Source of the DNA: Treponema sp.
GTDB taxonomy: Bacteria; Spirochaetota; Spirochaetia; Treponematales; Treponemataceae
Reading direction: 5' to 3'
DNA: 64,000 nucleotides
Assembly (NCBI GenBank): GCA_017525605.1
Contig: JAFXSM010000048.1
Location: forward strand, 62,001 to 126,000
Shown here: positions 9,243 through 17,936 of the stretch, one piece after another
Layout of the letters: each line of letters opens with the position of its first letter
How positions within the stretch are numbered: position 1 is the first letter of the stretch
Made by a program: the position numbers and the translations under genes
Notes under the pieces: model-generated
Seen by the model: the letters and a program-made list of their open reading frames with translations, nothing else
Database searches by the model: none
What the model was told of the DNA's origin: nothing

Positions 9243-10563
9243 TGTTTTTTGCGTTTTCAAAAAAGACTTCCTCGATTTTCTCGGGGAAATTTTCTTTTAT
9301 CGTTTTCAGATTCCCCATCAGCTCTTCGAACGTGCTGCCGTCGATTATGATTTCTGCGTATCCGACTTCTCTTTTTTGGGTCGCCGCGTAATTCTCAATC
9401 TGCGTTATTGTTTTTACGAATTCGAATCCGCTGATTTTTTTCATGCATTCTTCCGACAGCAGTGGGAGCTTGAAATTCATGACTTTTTTCAGGTTCTTTA
9501 TTCGCATGTCCTTTTCGAAAACCGGCTCTGTCAATGTCTCGATTACGCTTTTTTCTTCCATTGCCGCATACGTCGTCGTCATTCCGGACAATCTCGGGTT
9601 TATTTCGATTATGTACCATTCGTTGCCGGAAAAAACTAAATCGACTTGCGCGATTCCTGACAGCTCAAGCTCCTCTGCCATTTTTTGAAGCATTGATGTC
9701 AGCTCTCTGATTTTGTATTTTTCGTCCGTGACTGGTCCTATCTTCACGCTCTGCTTCGGGCTTGTGATTCCGTATTGGTTCACGCTGAACATCATCGGCG
9801 GCATGATTTTGTATTTTCCGTCCGTGCCGTGAACCTCCGCTCCGAATTGCAGGCCGCTTATCATCTCCTCGACGATTCTGTCCGATGAATTGCGCTTTGA
9901 GTAGAGAAAACGCTTTGCCTCGTCGAATGTGTTCACGACTTGCATTCCGTATGAGCTTAGCCCGACTGTGTCCTTTATTATGACCGGAAAATGCATGTTC
10001 CGTATTTCTTCAAGCACATATTCTGCGTAGACGTTTTCCTTCACTACGCCTTTCGTCCCCGCGCAGATGAACAGCCAGTGGTGAATGTAGACTGATTTTG
10101 CCATTCGTAGCCCGATTTTTTCCATTAGGTTGTGCGTTCTGAATTTGTCGAAACATTCGATTCCGATTTTTGATGGGTGCGCTATCGTTTTTATTCCGCT
10201 TTTTGCGACAATTTCTGCGACGAGCCCGTCTTTTACGGTGAGCCAGTCGAACGGGTCTGTCCAGAATGTTGCCGCTATCGCAATGTCCGGTTTTTCTTCG
10301 ATTATGAGATTTGCGATTTGTTCTGGCGTGTCGCAGTTTTCTGGAATCTGTATGTATCGTACTTTTTCGGATTTTTCGGAGATTGAATTGATATTCAGGT
10401 CCAAGAGAAACATTCCGGGAAGCTGCGTTATCACAACGAATTCGCATTCCGCGTGTTTCTTGCATATCTCGTCGAACTGTTCTTTGCAGCTGGGGATTGT
10501 CTTTGTTGCTATTTTGTTTCCGTCAAAATGATTTGAATTTGTGCTGAATATTACTATTTTCAT
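9217..10563 (-). CDS. ATP-grasp ligase of unknown substrate
   Basis: The protein has 448 residues. The N-terminus is Rossmann-like (MKIVIFSTNSNHFDGNK) and the ATP-grasp core follows: FPVIIKDTVGLSSYGM carries the nucleotide-binding Lys and the flexible Ser/Gly loop, and IIEINPRLSGMTTTY carries the metal-binding Glu and Asn with the phosphate-binding Arg. Family relatives include D-Ala-D-Ala ligase, CarB and many peptide or amide ligases. It stands alone between dinG (tail to tail, 26-base overlap) and the terminator of the small zinc-ribbon gene. It is not close to the other ATP-grasp protein at 1176 in the parts compared by eye. Function not known. Confidence 0.75.
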   Translation of the reverse strand: MKIVIFSTNSNHFDGNKIATKTIPSCKEQFDEICKKHAECEFVVITQLPGMFLLDLNINSISEKSEKVRYIQIPENCDTPEQIANLIIEEKPDIAIAATFWTDPFDWLTVKDGLVAEIVAKSGIKTIAHPSKIGIECFDKFRTHNLMEKIGLRMAKSVYIHHWLFICAGTKGVVKENVYAEYVLEEIRNMHFPVIIKDTVGLSSYGMQVVNTFDEAKRFLYSKRNSSDRIVEEMISGLQFGAEVHGTDGKYKIMPPMMFSVNQYGITSPKQSVKIGPVTDEKYKIRELTSMLQKMAEELELSGIAQVDLVFSGNEWYIIEINPRLSGMTTTYAAMEEKSVIETLTEPVFEKDMRIKNLKKVMNFKLPLLSEECMKKISGFEFVKTITQIENYAATQKREVGYAEIIIDGSTFEELMGNLKTIKENFPEKIEEVFFENAKNIINTLSRS

Positions 10564-10602
10564 TTTGTTCGTCTAAAAATAAAAATTATTCATTTAAAAA
10601 TA

Positions 10603-10649
10603 AAAACACCTTCGACAACCAAAGTGCGCACTTGTATCGAAGGTGTTTT
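10603..10649 (-). terminator. Terminator of the zinc-ribbon gene
   Basis: A 13-bp perfect stem (10603-10615 with 10637-10649; AACACCTTCGA core) with an inner palindrome AAGTGCGCACTT in the loop. Read on the minus strand it ends in a T-run, 19 bases after the stop of the 59-residue gene. It is also T-rich on the plus strand, so it could work both ways. Confidence 0.85.
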
Positions 10650-10667
10650 TTAGAGCAAAAGCAATTT

Positions 10668-10847
10668 TTAGTTTGCTTTGAAGTCTTTAGGACGGCGCTC
10701 AGTTCTTTTGCACTTTGAGCACTCTGCAAAGTTTCTAAGTCTTCCGTTCTCAATCATAGTCTTCATGTTGATTTCTCCGCCACAATCAGGGCAGATGAAC
10801 TTCTGAGTTGCAACTGTTGTACGAGAGTTCTTACTTGCTCCAGCCAT
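10668..10847 (-). CDS. Small zinc-ribbon protein, 59 residues
   Basis: Short gene found by reading the minus strand: it begins MAGASKNSRTTVATQKFICP and carries two CxxC pairs (CPDC at ~19-22 and CSKC at ~43-46), so one structural zinc is likely. It is rich in Lys/Arg (KCKRTERRPKDFKAN at the end), as in small ribosome- or nucleic-acid-binding ribbons. GGAGG lies 9 bases before the ATG and a strong terminator follows. Codon choice (AAC, CGT, GGA, ACT, CGC) resembles that of flaA rather than ordinary neighbours, which hints at high expression. It does not match L31, L32, L33 or L36 as remembered. Function unknown; a ribosome-associated role is a guess. Confidence 0.8.
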   Translation of the reverse strand: MAGASKNSRTTVATQKFICPDCGGEINMKTMIENGRLRNFAECSKCKRTERRPKDFKAN

Positions 10848-10864
10848 TTCCTAGCCTCCAAAAA

Positions 10865-10880
10865 AAATAATCGATTATTT
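10865..10880. promoter_or_regulatory. Perfect palindrome in the leader of the zinc-ribbon gene
   Basis: A 16-base perfect palindrome, AAATAATC joined to GATTATTT, lies 18 bases upstream of the ATG and next to the RBS of the small gene. It may be an operator or a weak leader hairpin. Confidence 0.4.
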
Positions 10881-10902
10881 ATCCGCCCAAACTGAGTCGA
10901 AT

Positions 10903-10940
10903 TAAAAAAATCCATTCAGTTATCAAACCGAATGGATTTT
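10903..10940 (-). terminator. Terminator of the tRNA pair
   Basis: The stem AAAATCCATTC / GAATGGATTTT (10907-10917 with 10930-10940) is followed on the minus strand by a T-run. It begins one base after the 3' end of tRNA-Pro. Confidence 0.85.
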
Positions 10941-10941
10941 A

Positions 10942-11014
10942 TCGGGATGACAGGGATCGAACCTGCGACATCTTGGTCCCAAACCAAGCGCGCTACCAGC
11001 TGCGCTACATCCCG
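10942..11014 (-). tRNA. tRNA-Pro (UGG)
   Basis: A complete cloverleaf can be drawn: acceptor CGGGATG/CATCCCG, D-arm GCGC/GCGC, anticodon stem CTTGG/CCAAG with loop TTTGGGA (anticodon TGG), and T-arm with TTCGATC. The discriminator is A and CCA is not encoded. It is transcribed after tRNA-Val. Confidence 0.96.
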
Positions 11015-11020
11015 TGACTT

Positions 11021-11093
11021 TGGGCAGTGAGAGACTCGAACTCCCGACAACCTGGGTGTAAACCAGGGGCTCTACCAACTGAGCTAACTGCCC
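11021..11093 (-). tRNA. tRNA-Val (UAC)
   Basis: Acceptor GGGCAGT/ACTGCCC, D-arm GCTC/GAGC, anticodon stem CCTGG/CCAGG with loop TTTACAC (anticodon TAC), and T-loop TTCGAGT. CCA is not encoded. Six bases separate it from tRNA-Pro, so both come from one transcript. Confidence 0.96.
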
Positions 11094-11109
11094 TTGCGAA
11101 AGTGAAAAT

Positions 11110-11139
11110 AATATATCAGAAAACGCTTTGTTTTGTCAA
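11110..11139 (-). promoter_or_regulatory. Promoter of the tRNA-Val/tRNA-Pro operon
   Basis: On the minus strand a perfect TTGACA (11139-11134) and TATATT (11115-11110) are 18 bases apart; the -10 box ends 17 bases before the tRNA-Val 5' end. The whole promoter sits between perfect 11-base inverted repeats AAAGTGAAAAT (11099-11109) and ATTTTCACTTT (11146-11156). Confidence 0.75.
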
Positions 11140-11168
11140 CATAAAATTTTCACTTTGCAAGAAAAAAG

Positions 11169-12878
11169 TTAAAATTCTTGTTTTATCTGCTCTTTGTCTT
11201 TTCCGTTGTCTTTTTCGCGGATTTCGACTCTGCGGATTTTGCCTGAAATCGTCTTTGGAAGTTCCTTGACGAATTCGAAAATTCGCGGGCACTTGTACAT
11301 GGCAGTGTTTTTCTTTGCGAAATCAAGAAGCTCCCTTTCCATTTCTTTCGGGTCTTTCTCGTCGTAGCCTGGCGAAAGGACAATCGTAGCTTTTACCGCC
11401 ATGCCGCGTTTCGCATCCTCAACGCCGGTGACAGCACATTCCATGACTGCCGGGTGCTGCTGCAGTATCGACTCGACCTCGAACGGGCTGACCCTGTAGC
11501 CTGCTGTTTTTATGATGTCGTCTTTTCGGCCGATGAACCAGACGTAGCCGTCTTCGTCCATGTAAACGTTGTCGCCGGTGTGGTAAACTCCCCCGTCAAA
11601 TGCGTTCGCTGTGAGGACTACGTCTTTGTGGTAACCCATGAGAAGTCCGAACGGCATTGATTTGTCAACGTGGATGCACAGCTCGCCGATTTCGCCGTTT
11701 TTCACGGGCTTGTTGTTCGCGTCGAGGACTTCGACATCGTAGAGCGGGTTAGGAAGTCCCATTGAGCCTGGCTTTATCGGTGCATACTCAAGGAAGTTTC
11801 CGCAGATTATTGTTGACTCGGTCTGACCGTATCCTTCGTAAATCTTTTTGCCGGTCTGCTCAAGCCATTTGTTGTAAACTTCGCTGTTGAGAGCCTCGCC
11901 TGCCGTTGAGAACCTGACGCATTTGCTCAAATCGTACTTGCTCAAATCCTGGCGGACGAGGTATCTGTAGACCGTCGGAGGCGCACAGAATGTCGTCAGT
12001 CCGTATTTTGAAATCATCTCAAGCATTTTTGCAGGCTTGAACATGTTCATGTCGTAGACGAAAAGCGCGGTTCCCGCAAGCCACTGCCCGTAGAGTTTTC
12101 CCCATGTCGATTTTGCCCAGCCGGTTTCCGCAATCGTGAGGTGCAGGCCGTCTTCCACGGCTCCGTGCCAATATTTCGCCGTCATTATGTGGCCGATAGG
12201 GTAGTCGTAGTTCTGGAGGACCATCTTCGGATATCCTGACGTTCCTGACGTGAAGTAGAGCAGCATCGGGTCGCGATTGTGCGTTGCGGCTTCTCCGACC
12301 GGTCTCGGGAATTCTGCCGGCATCGGCTCGTATTCATCGTGGAAGCTCGTCCAGCCTTCGCGTTTTTCCTTTCCGACTGTCACAAGGTATTTGACGCTCG
12401 GTGATTTTTTCATCGACTTGTCGATTTCGTTCTGAATTATCGGGTTGTCGTATGAGATTATCATCTTTACGTCAGCGGCATTCGTTCTGTATTCGATGTC
12501 CGACTGGAGAAGCTGATCCGTCGCCGGAATTACGATTGCTCCGATTCTGTGAAGGGCCGGCATCAGGAACCACCATTCATATCTTCTTCGGAGAATCAGC
12601 ATGACGGTGTCGCCTTTCTTGATTCCTTTCGATGTGAGCCAGTATGCTGCCCGCTTCGATTCCCTTGAGATGTCGTCAAAAGTGAATGTTTTCTCTTCTC
12701 TGTTGTCGTCAATCCAAACGAGCGCGCGTTTTCCTGGAAAATCCGATGCGTATTTATCGATAACGTCGTATGCAAAGTTAAAATCGGGCTTCGTTTTCAG
12801 TTTGCAGTTTTTTTTAAAATCATCGTAATCCGTGAACTCTCGGTCTTCGACCAAATATTCATGGTACAAAGCAGACAT
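11169..12878 (-). CDS. AMP-forming acyl-CoA synthetase (medium-chain/ACSM type)
   Basis: Activates a carboxylic acid to an acyl-AMP and then to acyl-CoA. Visible ANL-superfamily motifs are the P-loop YFTSGTSGYPK, the GYGQTEST adenine/acyl motif, YHTGD, the hinge GRKDDIIKTAGYR and the C-terminal catalytic lysine in KTISGKIRR. Length (569 residues) and motifs fit the branch of medium-chain and acetyl-like synthetases rather than long-chain FadD; chain length is not certain. The start at 12878 is chosen because AAGGAG lies 6 bases upstream; the TTG at 12893 would overlap that RBS. It stands alone, divergent from ileS. Confidence 0.9.
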   Translation of the reverse strand: MSALYHEYLVEDREFTDYDDFKKNCKLKTKPDFNFAYDVIDKYASDFPGKRALVWIDDNREEKTFTFDDISRESKRAAYWLTSKGIKKGDTVMLILRRRYEWWFLMPALHRIGAIVIPATDQLLQSDIEYRTNAADVKMIISYDNPIIQNEIDKSMKKSPSVKYLVTVGKEKREGWTSFHDEYEPMPAEFPRPVGEAATHNRDPMLLYFTSGTSGYPKMVLQNYDYPIGHIMTAKYWHGAVEDGLHLTIAETGWAKSTWGKLYGQWLAGTALFVYDMNMFKPAKMLEMISKYGLTTFCAPPTVYRYLVRQDLSKYDLSKCVRFSTAGEALNSEVYNKWLEQTGKKIYEGYGQTESTIICGNFLEYAPIKPGSMGLPNPLYDVEVLDANNKPVKNGEIGELCIHVDKSMPFGLLMGYHKDVVLTANAFDGGVYHTGDNVYMDEDGYVWFIGRKDDIIKTAGYRVSPFEVESILQQHPAVMECAVTGVEDAKRGMAVKATIVLSPGYDEKDPKEMERELLDFAKKNTAMYKCPRIFEFVKELPKTISGKIRRVEIREKDNGKDKEQIKQEF

Positions 12879-13125
12879 AAAATACTCCTTCAATAAGTTC
12901 TGCGTAAAATTTGCAGTTTGCTTTTATCTTATATATTACAATTTCTGCATTTATTTTGACACGTTTCATTGATTTTTATCTCAAAAAAAATTGAAATTTA
13001 CATTCTTTTTTGTGGAAAATAACGGATTTGTTTTTTTTCGCTCGGAACGCCAAATCCTGAATATGGAATAATCCCCTGAAATATGCGAAAATAGACAGAA
13101 TTTTTTATAAAAACGAGGGACTATT
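12879..13125. other. Divergent intergenic region between the synthetase gene and ileS
   Basis: 247 AT-rich bases with no gene. No T-box-like structure, riboswitch or terminator was seen upstream of ileS. Promoters for both sides must lie here but no strong hexamer pair was found. Confidence 0.5.
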
Positions 13126-16100
13126 TTGTATAAATCAATCGATTCAAAAGCCGACTTCCCGAAGCAGGAAGAGGAAGTTCTGAAATTCTGGCAAGAGAAC
13201 AATATTTTCCAGAAATCGATTCAGCAGCGTGATAAGGCAGAAGAGTTTATTTTCTTTGATGGACCTCCATTTGCAACAGGTCTTCCGCATTTCGGTCACT
13301 TCATTCCGTCTACTATAAAAGATATTATTCCGCGATACCAAACGATGAAGGGGAAAAAGGTCGAGCGCAGGTTCGGCTGGGACTGTCACGGTCTTCCTGT
13401 CGAGAACTTGATTGAAAAGGAATTGGGAATCAACTCCAAGCATGAAATCGAGGCGTATGGCGTTGCGAATTTCAACGACAAGTGCAAGGAATCTGTTCTC
13501 AAATATACTTCCGAGTGGCGCAAGACGATAACCCGAATGGGACGTTGGGTTGATTTTGACAATGACTACAAAACGATGAACCCTGACTTCATGGAGTCAA
13601 TCTGGTGGGTCGCAAAATCCCTTTGGGACAAAGGCTTGATTTATGAAGGCCAGTACATTCTTCCGTATTGTCCGCGCTGTGCGACAGTTCTTTCCACGCA
13701 TGAGCTTGCGCAGGGCTACAAGGACGTGAACGACCAGACTGTGACTGTCAGGTTCAAGATTACGGCTGCTTCGCCATTGTTCGAGGACAGCGACATGGCG
13801 AACGGAAAAACTTATTTCCTCGCATGGACGACGACTCCGTGGACTCTTCCTTCAAACGAAGGTCTTTGTATGGGTCCTGAAATCGATTATGTGAAAATAC
13901 TCGACAAGGCTTCTGGCGATTTCTATATTCTTGCCGAGGCTCGCCTTTCTGCATATTACAAGGATGAAGGCGAGTACGAGATAATCTACAGGCGCAAGGG
14001 AAAGGAATTTGTCGGTGCGCGCTATGAGCCGCTTTTCCCTTACTTTGCAAATCTTGCGGACGCTGCAACTTGCTCGGAAATTTCTGGTCAGAAATGTGAA
14101 GAAGGCGCGTTCAGAATGTTCAATGCCGATTACGTTTCTACGGAAGACGGTACCGGAATCGTCCATATCGCTCCATCTTTCGGTGAGGACGATAACAAGA
14201 TTTTCCGCGGAACTGGTGTGCCGAATGTCCAGCCGATTGACGCTGAGTGTAAATTCACAAAAGAAGTTCCTGATTATCAGGGCAGATTCGTAAAGGACTG
14301 CGACAAGGACATCATCAAGAGATTGAAGGACGAGCGAAAACTCGTGAAGACTGCGCAGGTTCTTCACTCGTATCCGCATTGCTGGAGATGTTCTTCTCCG
14401 CTTATCTATAGAGGAATCGGCTCATGGTTCGTGAAAGTCGCGGATTACCATGACCAGCTTCTCAAGTCGAATTCTCAGATTAAGTGGCAGCCGGCTCACA
14501 TCAAGGAAGGCCGCTTCGGAAAGTGGCTTGCCGGTTCTCGTGACTGGGCTGTTTCGCGCAACAGATATTGGGGAAACCCGATTCCAATCTGGAAGTGCGA
14601 GAACCCTGACTGCAAGAACATGATTTGTGTCGGTTCGCGCCAGGAACTTAAAGATTTGTCAGGTGTCTATCCTGAAGATTTGCACAAGCAGTTCGTCGAT
14701 AAGATAACGATTCCGTGCAAGAAGTGCGGTTCTTCGATGAAGCGCATCCCTGAAGTTTTCGACTGCTGGTTCGAGTCTGGCTCAATGCCTTACGCGCAGC
14801 AGCATTATCCTTTTGAGAACAAAGAATATTTCGAGAAGCATTTCCCTGCGAATTTCATCTCTGAGGGACTTGATCAGACTCGCGGCTGGTTCTACACTCT
14901 GACGATTCTTGCTACCCATTTGTTCGGAAAGCCTGCGTTCAACAACTGTGTCGTCAACGGCCTCGTCCTTGCTTCTGACGGACGCAAGATGTCGAAGTCG
15001 CTCAAGAACTACACAGACCCAGTTGAAGCAATCAACAAATTCGGTGCGGACGCTCTCCGCTTGTTCCTCACTCATTCCGCAGTCGTAAAGGCCGACGATT
15101 TGCGCTATTCGGACGATGGCGTTAAGGAAGTCGTGAAGAACATCATCATTCCGCTTTGGTCTGGATATTCGTTCTTCATTACTTACGCGAACATCGACAA
15201 ATACACGGCGAACGGCCATGCATTCGACAATAAGAAACCGTCAAATCCTCTTGACGCATGGATTGTTTCTGTCGCGCAGAAAATGAAAAAGGACATCACA
15301 GAGGCTCTCGACGATTACGATTTGAGCTCGGCAATCGACCCGCTCATCGACTTCATCGACCAGCTCAACAACTGGTATATCCGCCGTTCAAGAAGGCGTT
15401 TCTGGAAATCTGAGAACGATGCTGACAAATTCGAGGCGTATGAGGCACTTTACTACGCTCTCAAGACGTTCTCATTGTGCGCGGCTCCGTTCGTTCCGTT
15501 CATTGCGGAAGAGATGTGGCAGAATTTGAAGACGGGCGAGGACAAGGAATCTGTTCACCTTGCTGATTTCCCTGTTTACAATGCGGATTTGCGCGACGAG
15601 GCTCTTGAATTCAGAATGGCGACTGTCCAGAAGGCAGTTTCGATGGGACGCAACTTGAGAAACACTTACAATCTCAAGAACCGCCAGCCGCTTCTTTCTG
15701 TTCAGCTTGTCACACGCAACGCTGAGGAGAGAAAAGTCCTTGAGGATATGAAGACCACGATTGCGGAGGAACTCAACGTCAAGAATGTTGAATTCCACGA
15801 CCAGGAGTCTGACCTTGTTGAGTACAGCGCAAAGGCGAATTTCAAAGTTCTCGGAAAAATCCTCGGCGGAAAGATGAAACTTGCCGCTGCCGAAATTGTG
15901 AAGCTCGACGGCTCTTCAATCGCGAAAATCGTCGATGGCGGTTCTGTCACAATCGATGTCGATGGTCAGTCTGTAGATTTGAATTCGGAGACAATCGTTG
16001 TTGAAAGAAAAGAGAAGTCTGATTTGAAAGTCACGAATGACGGAACTCTGACTGTCGCTCTTGAGACGAAGATTACCGATGAACTGAAGAAAGAGGGCTA

Positions 16101-16335
16101 TGTCCGTGATTTGATTCGCGGAATCCAGTCTTTGCGAAAGGAAAGCGGTTTCGATGTCACAGACAGAATTAATCTCACTGTTTTCGGAGACGACGAGCTG
16201 AAATCTGCATACGAGATGTTCAGCGACATGATTTCTTCCGAAACGCTTGCATCTACTTCGGTCTGGAGCAACGATGCAAAAACTGAGATAGAATCTGAAG
16301 ACAAAAAATGGAGTATTTCTGTTGTTAAAGCTTAA
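13126..16335 (+). CDS. ileS: Isoleucyl-tRNA synthetase, long eukaryote-like type
   Basis: Charges tRNA-Ile. Class I signatures are HFGH at residues 55-58 (after PPFATGLP) and KMSKS at ~621. The editing (CP1) domain lies between them. Cysteine pairs (YPHCWRC; CENPDC; CKKCG) mark zinc-binding parts. The length (1069 residues) and the motif sequence GLPHFGHFIPSTIKD fit the eukaryote-like IleRS branch that spirochaetes are known to carry. The start is TTG at 13126, with GAGGGA 5 bases upstream and no ATG nearby that keeps the N-terminal helix. Its end overlaps the next gene by 14 bases. Confidence 0.96.
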   Translation: MYKSIDSKADFPKQEEEVLKFWQENNIFQKSIQQRDKAEEFIFFDGPPFATGLPHFGHFIPSTIKDIIPRYQTMKGKKVERRFGWDCHGLPVENLIEKELGINSKHEIEAYGVANFNDKCKESVLKYTSEWRKTITRMGRWVDFDNDYKTMNPDFMESIWWVAKSLWDKGLIYEGQYILPYCPRCATVLSTHELAQGYKDVNDQTVTVRFKITAASPLFEDSDMANGKTYFLAWTTTPWTLPSNEGLCMGPEIDYVKILDKASGDFYILAEARLSAYYKDEGEYEIIYRRKGKEFVGARYEPLFPYFANLADAATCSEISGQKCEEGAFRMFNADYVSTEDGTGIVHIAPSFGEDDNKIFRGTGVPNVQPIDAECKFTKEVPDYQGRFVKDCDKDIIKRLKDERKLVKTAQVLHSYPHCWRCSSPLIYRGIGSWFVKVADYHDQLLKSNSQIKWQPAHIKEGRFGKWLAGSRDWAVSRNRYWGNPIPIWKCENPDCKNMICVGSRQELKDLSGVYPEDLHKQFVDKITIPCKKCGSSMKRIPEVFDCWFESGSMPYAQQHYPFENKEYFEKHFPANFISEGLDQTRGWFYTLTILATHLFGKPAFNNCVVNGLVLASDGRKMSKSLKNYTDPVEAINKFGADALRLFLTHSAVVKADDLRYSDDGVKEVVKNIIIPLWSGYSFFITYANIDKYTANGHAFDNKKPSNPLDAWIVSVAQKMKKDITEALDDYDLSSAIDPLIDFIDQLNNWYIRRSRRRFWKSENDADKFEAYEALYYALKTFSLCAAPFVPFIAEEMWQNLKTGEDKESVHLADFPVYNADLRDEALEFRMATVQKAVSMGRNLRNTYNLKNRQPLLSVQLVTRNAEERKVLEDMKTTIAEELNVKNVEFHDQESDLVEYSAKANFKVLGKILGGKMKLAAAEIVKLDGSSIAKIVDGGSVTIDVDGQSVDLNSETIVVERKEKSDLKVTNDGTLTVALETKITDELKKEGYVRDLIRGIQSLRKESGFDVTDRINLTVFGDDELKSAYEMFSDMISSETLASTSVWSNDAKTEIESEDKKWSISVVKA

Positions 16336-17200
16336 CGTACAGAAAAAAGTTGCTGTGGCGGTTTTTGCCGCCATGGCAATTTTTTTTGATTTTGCCACAA
16401 TTTCTTGTAAATCCACATCCGAAATTGCAAAAGTGGAGCCGATTCAGCTTCTGAGTGCTGATTCCGATGCGTATTTTTCGATTCCGGTGCAGCCGAATTT
16501 CGAATTTTCGAAGAAGCTCGTGAAGTCGTTTGCCGACAAGAGCATTTCCGAGAATGATGTCGTCCGAATCCTTGAGAGGGTGGACACGATTTTTGCAGGA
16601 ACGAATCTTTCCGGCACAAAGTTCGAGCTTTCCGCGTCCGGTAATTTTCCTGTCGCGCTTTCAAAATTCTTCCTCACTGAAAAAAACGGATGGAAAAAGC
16701 ATAAATTCAGTTCGTACAGCTACAACGAGCATCTGGATTCCGCTTTTTCGCTTTCTTTCATCTCGTCCGATTTGGTCTGCATCGCTTCGTCCGCAGATGC
16801 GACTGAAAAACAGCTTTCAAAGTGCGATGCGATTCGTTCTGGCGAAAATGTGCAGAACGTTGAGTTCGAAACTTCGCCTTCCGACATCACGTTTTATTTT
16901 CCAGATTCCAAAGGGATTCTCTCGATGCTTGTCGGACAGAATCAGATGCTGCTTTCATGCTTCAAATCCGCTTCCGGCAGTCTGTCGCAGATTCAGGGCG
17001 TGCAGGCGTTCTCTCTCAAACTTGAGCTGGAACTTTCAGACCCTCGCATGAAAATGGCAGTTTCTGGAATTTTGCGCCTTGCATTTTTGGGAACGCCGGT
17101 TGAAATTTCAACTTCCGACAATTCCGTTTCGATTGCAGGCCTCGCGCTTGATTGGTCTTCCGTCTTTGCGCTTGCTTGCGGTTCTGCTTCCGGAGTCTGA
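16322..17200 (+). CDS. Predicted lipoprotein of unknown function
   Basis: The protein has 292 residues and starts at TTG 16322, inside the end of ileS. The N-terminus is basic (LNVQKK) followed by a hydrophobic segment and a lipobox-like FATISC, so the mature protein should be an acylated lipoprotein starting at Cys 29. The body is Ser/Phe/Asp-rich with alternating strands; no domain is recognised. The translational overlap with ileS suggests coupling. It is followed by another lipoprotein gene after 5 bases. Confidence 0.7.
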   Translation: MLKLNVQKKVAVAVFAAMAIFFDFATISCKSTSEIAKVEPIQLLSADSDAYFSIPVQPNFEFSKKLVKSFADKSISENDVVRILERVDTIFAGTNLSGTKFELSASGNFPVALSKFFLTEKNGWKKHKFSSYSYNEHLDSAFSLSFISSDLVCIASSADATEKQLSKCDAIRSGENVQNVEFETSPSDITFYFPDSKGILSMLVGQNQMLLSCFKSASGSLSQIQGVQAFSLKLELELSDPRMKMAVSGILRLAFLGTPVEISTSDNSVSIAGLALDWSSVFALACGSASGV

Positions 17201-17205
17201 GCGGC

Positions 17206-17907
17206 ATGAAAAAAATCAGCATCTTTCTTCTTCCGTTTCTTTTTTCATCGTTTTTTTTTCTGTCGTGCGAATCGACATTCAGAATCCCCGGCGAAAGCAG
17301 GACGATTCTGAAAAATATCGCTGTCGAGTACTACAACATTGCCGAAGGGTACGTCGGAATCAAGAATTATTCGAAAGCGTGCGAGTACTACAAGCTTGCG
17401 ATGCGTGACGAAGAACTGTATCTTTCGTCGTATTACAAGCTTGCTCGTGCGTATGCTCTTGCTCAGAATTGGGATTCTGCAAAGGAGTGCTACGAAGAGC
17501 TTCTCTCACGTGACAGCGAAAACGTTAACCTGAAAATATCAATCGCGTACATAACGGCAATGCGCGGTGAAAATGATGAGGCAATCGAGCAGTTTCGGAA
17601 ATTGAACGAAGAAAACCCGTATGTTCAGTCGATTCTTGAAAATTACATCACGCTTTTGCTTTTTGTCGGAAGGGCTGAAGATGCCGAAAAACTGTATTTC
17701 ACTTTGAAGGAAAAATTTCCTGACAGTTCAAAGATAAAAGATTTTTCGCAGAAACTTGCAGAATCAATCGACAATTTCGTTGACGATGACGGCAAGAATG
17801 ATGAAAAGGGCGATGAAAAAGAAAAATCCGGCGATAAAAATGCCGGTGCCGAAAACAAAAAAGCTGACCCTGAAAAATCAAAGCCAGCTTCTTCCGTTAA
17901 AAAATGA
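17206..17907 (+). CDS. TPR lipoprotein
   Basis: 233 residues. The ATG at 17206 is chosen because CGGAG lies ~10 bases upstream and the product begins with a lipoprotein signal (MKKISIFLLPFLF, lipobox FFFLSC). Residues ~40-185 form TPR-like helical pairs (YYNIAEGYVGIKNYSKACEYY; YYKLARAYALAQNWDSAKEC; IAYITAMRGENDEAIEQF). The last 50 residues are a charged, low-complexity Asp/Glu/Lys tail. It probably acts as a scaffold at the periplasmic face of a membrane; no partner can be named. It forms a unit with ileS and the preceding lipoprotein gene. Confidence 0.8.
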   Translation: MKKISIFLLPFLFSSFFFLSCESTFRIPGESRTILKNIAVEYYNIAEGYVGIKNYSKACEYYKLAMRDEELYLSSYYKLARAYALAQNWDSAKECYEELLSRDSENVNLKISIAYITAMRGENDEAIEQFRKLNEENPYVQSILENYITLLLFVGRAEDAEKLYFTLKEKFPDSSKIKDFSQKLAESIDNFVDDDGKNDEKGDEKEKSGDKNAGAENKKADPEKSKPASSVKK

Positions 17908-17936
17908 AATTTTCAATGTCAGCAATCATCGCTTTT

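Noticed and set aside
11027-11269. Plus-strand open frame beginning MRDSNSRQPGCKPGALPTEL
   Set aside because: This is the well-known false protein made by reading the antisense strand of a tRNA gene (tRNA-Val here).
12894-13125. T-box leader before ileS
   Set aside because: No conserved T-box bulge sequence, no terminator/antiterminator pair, and T-boxes are not expected in spirochaetes.
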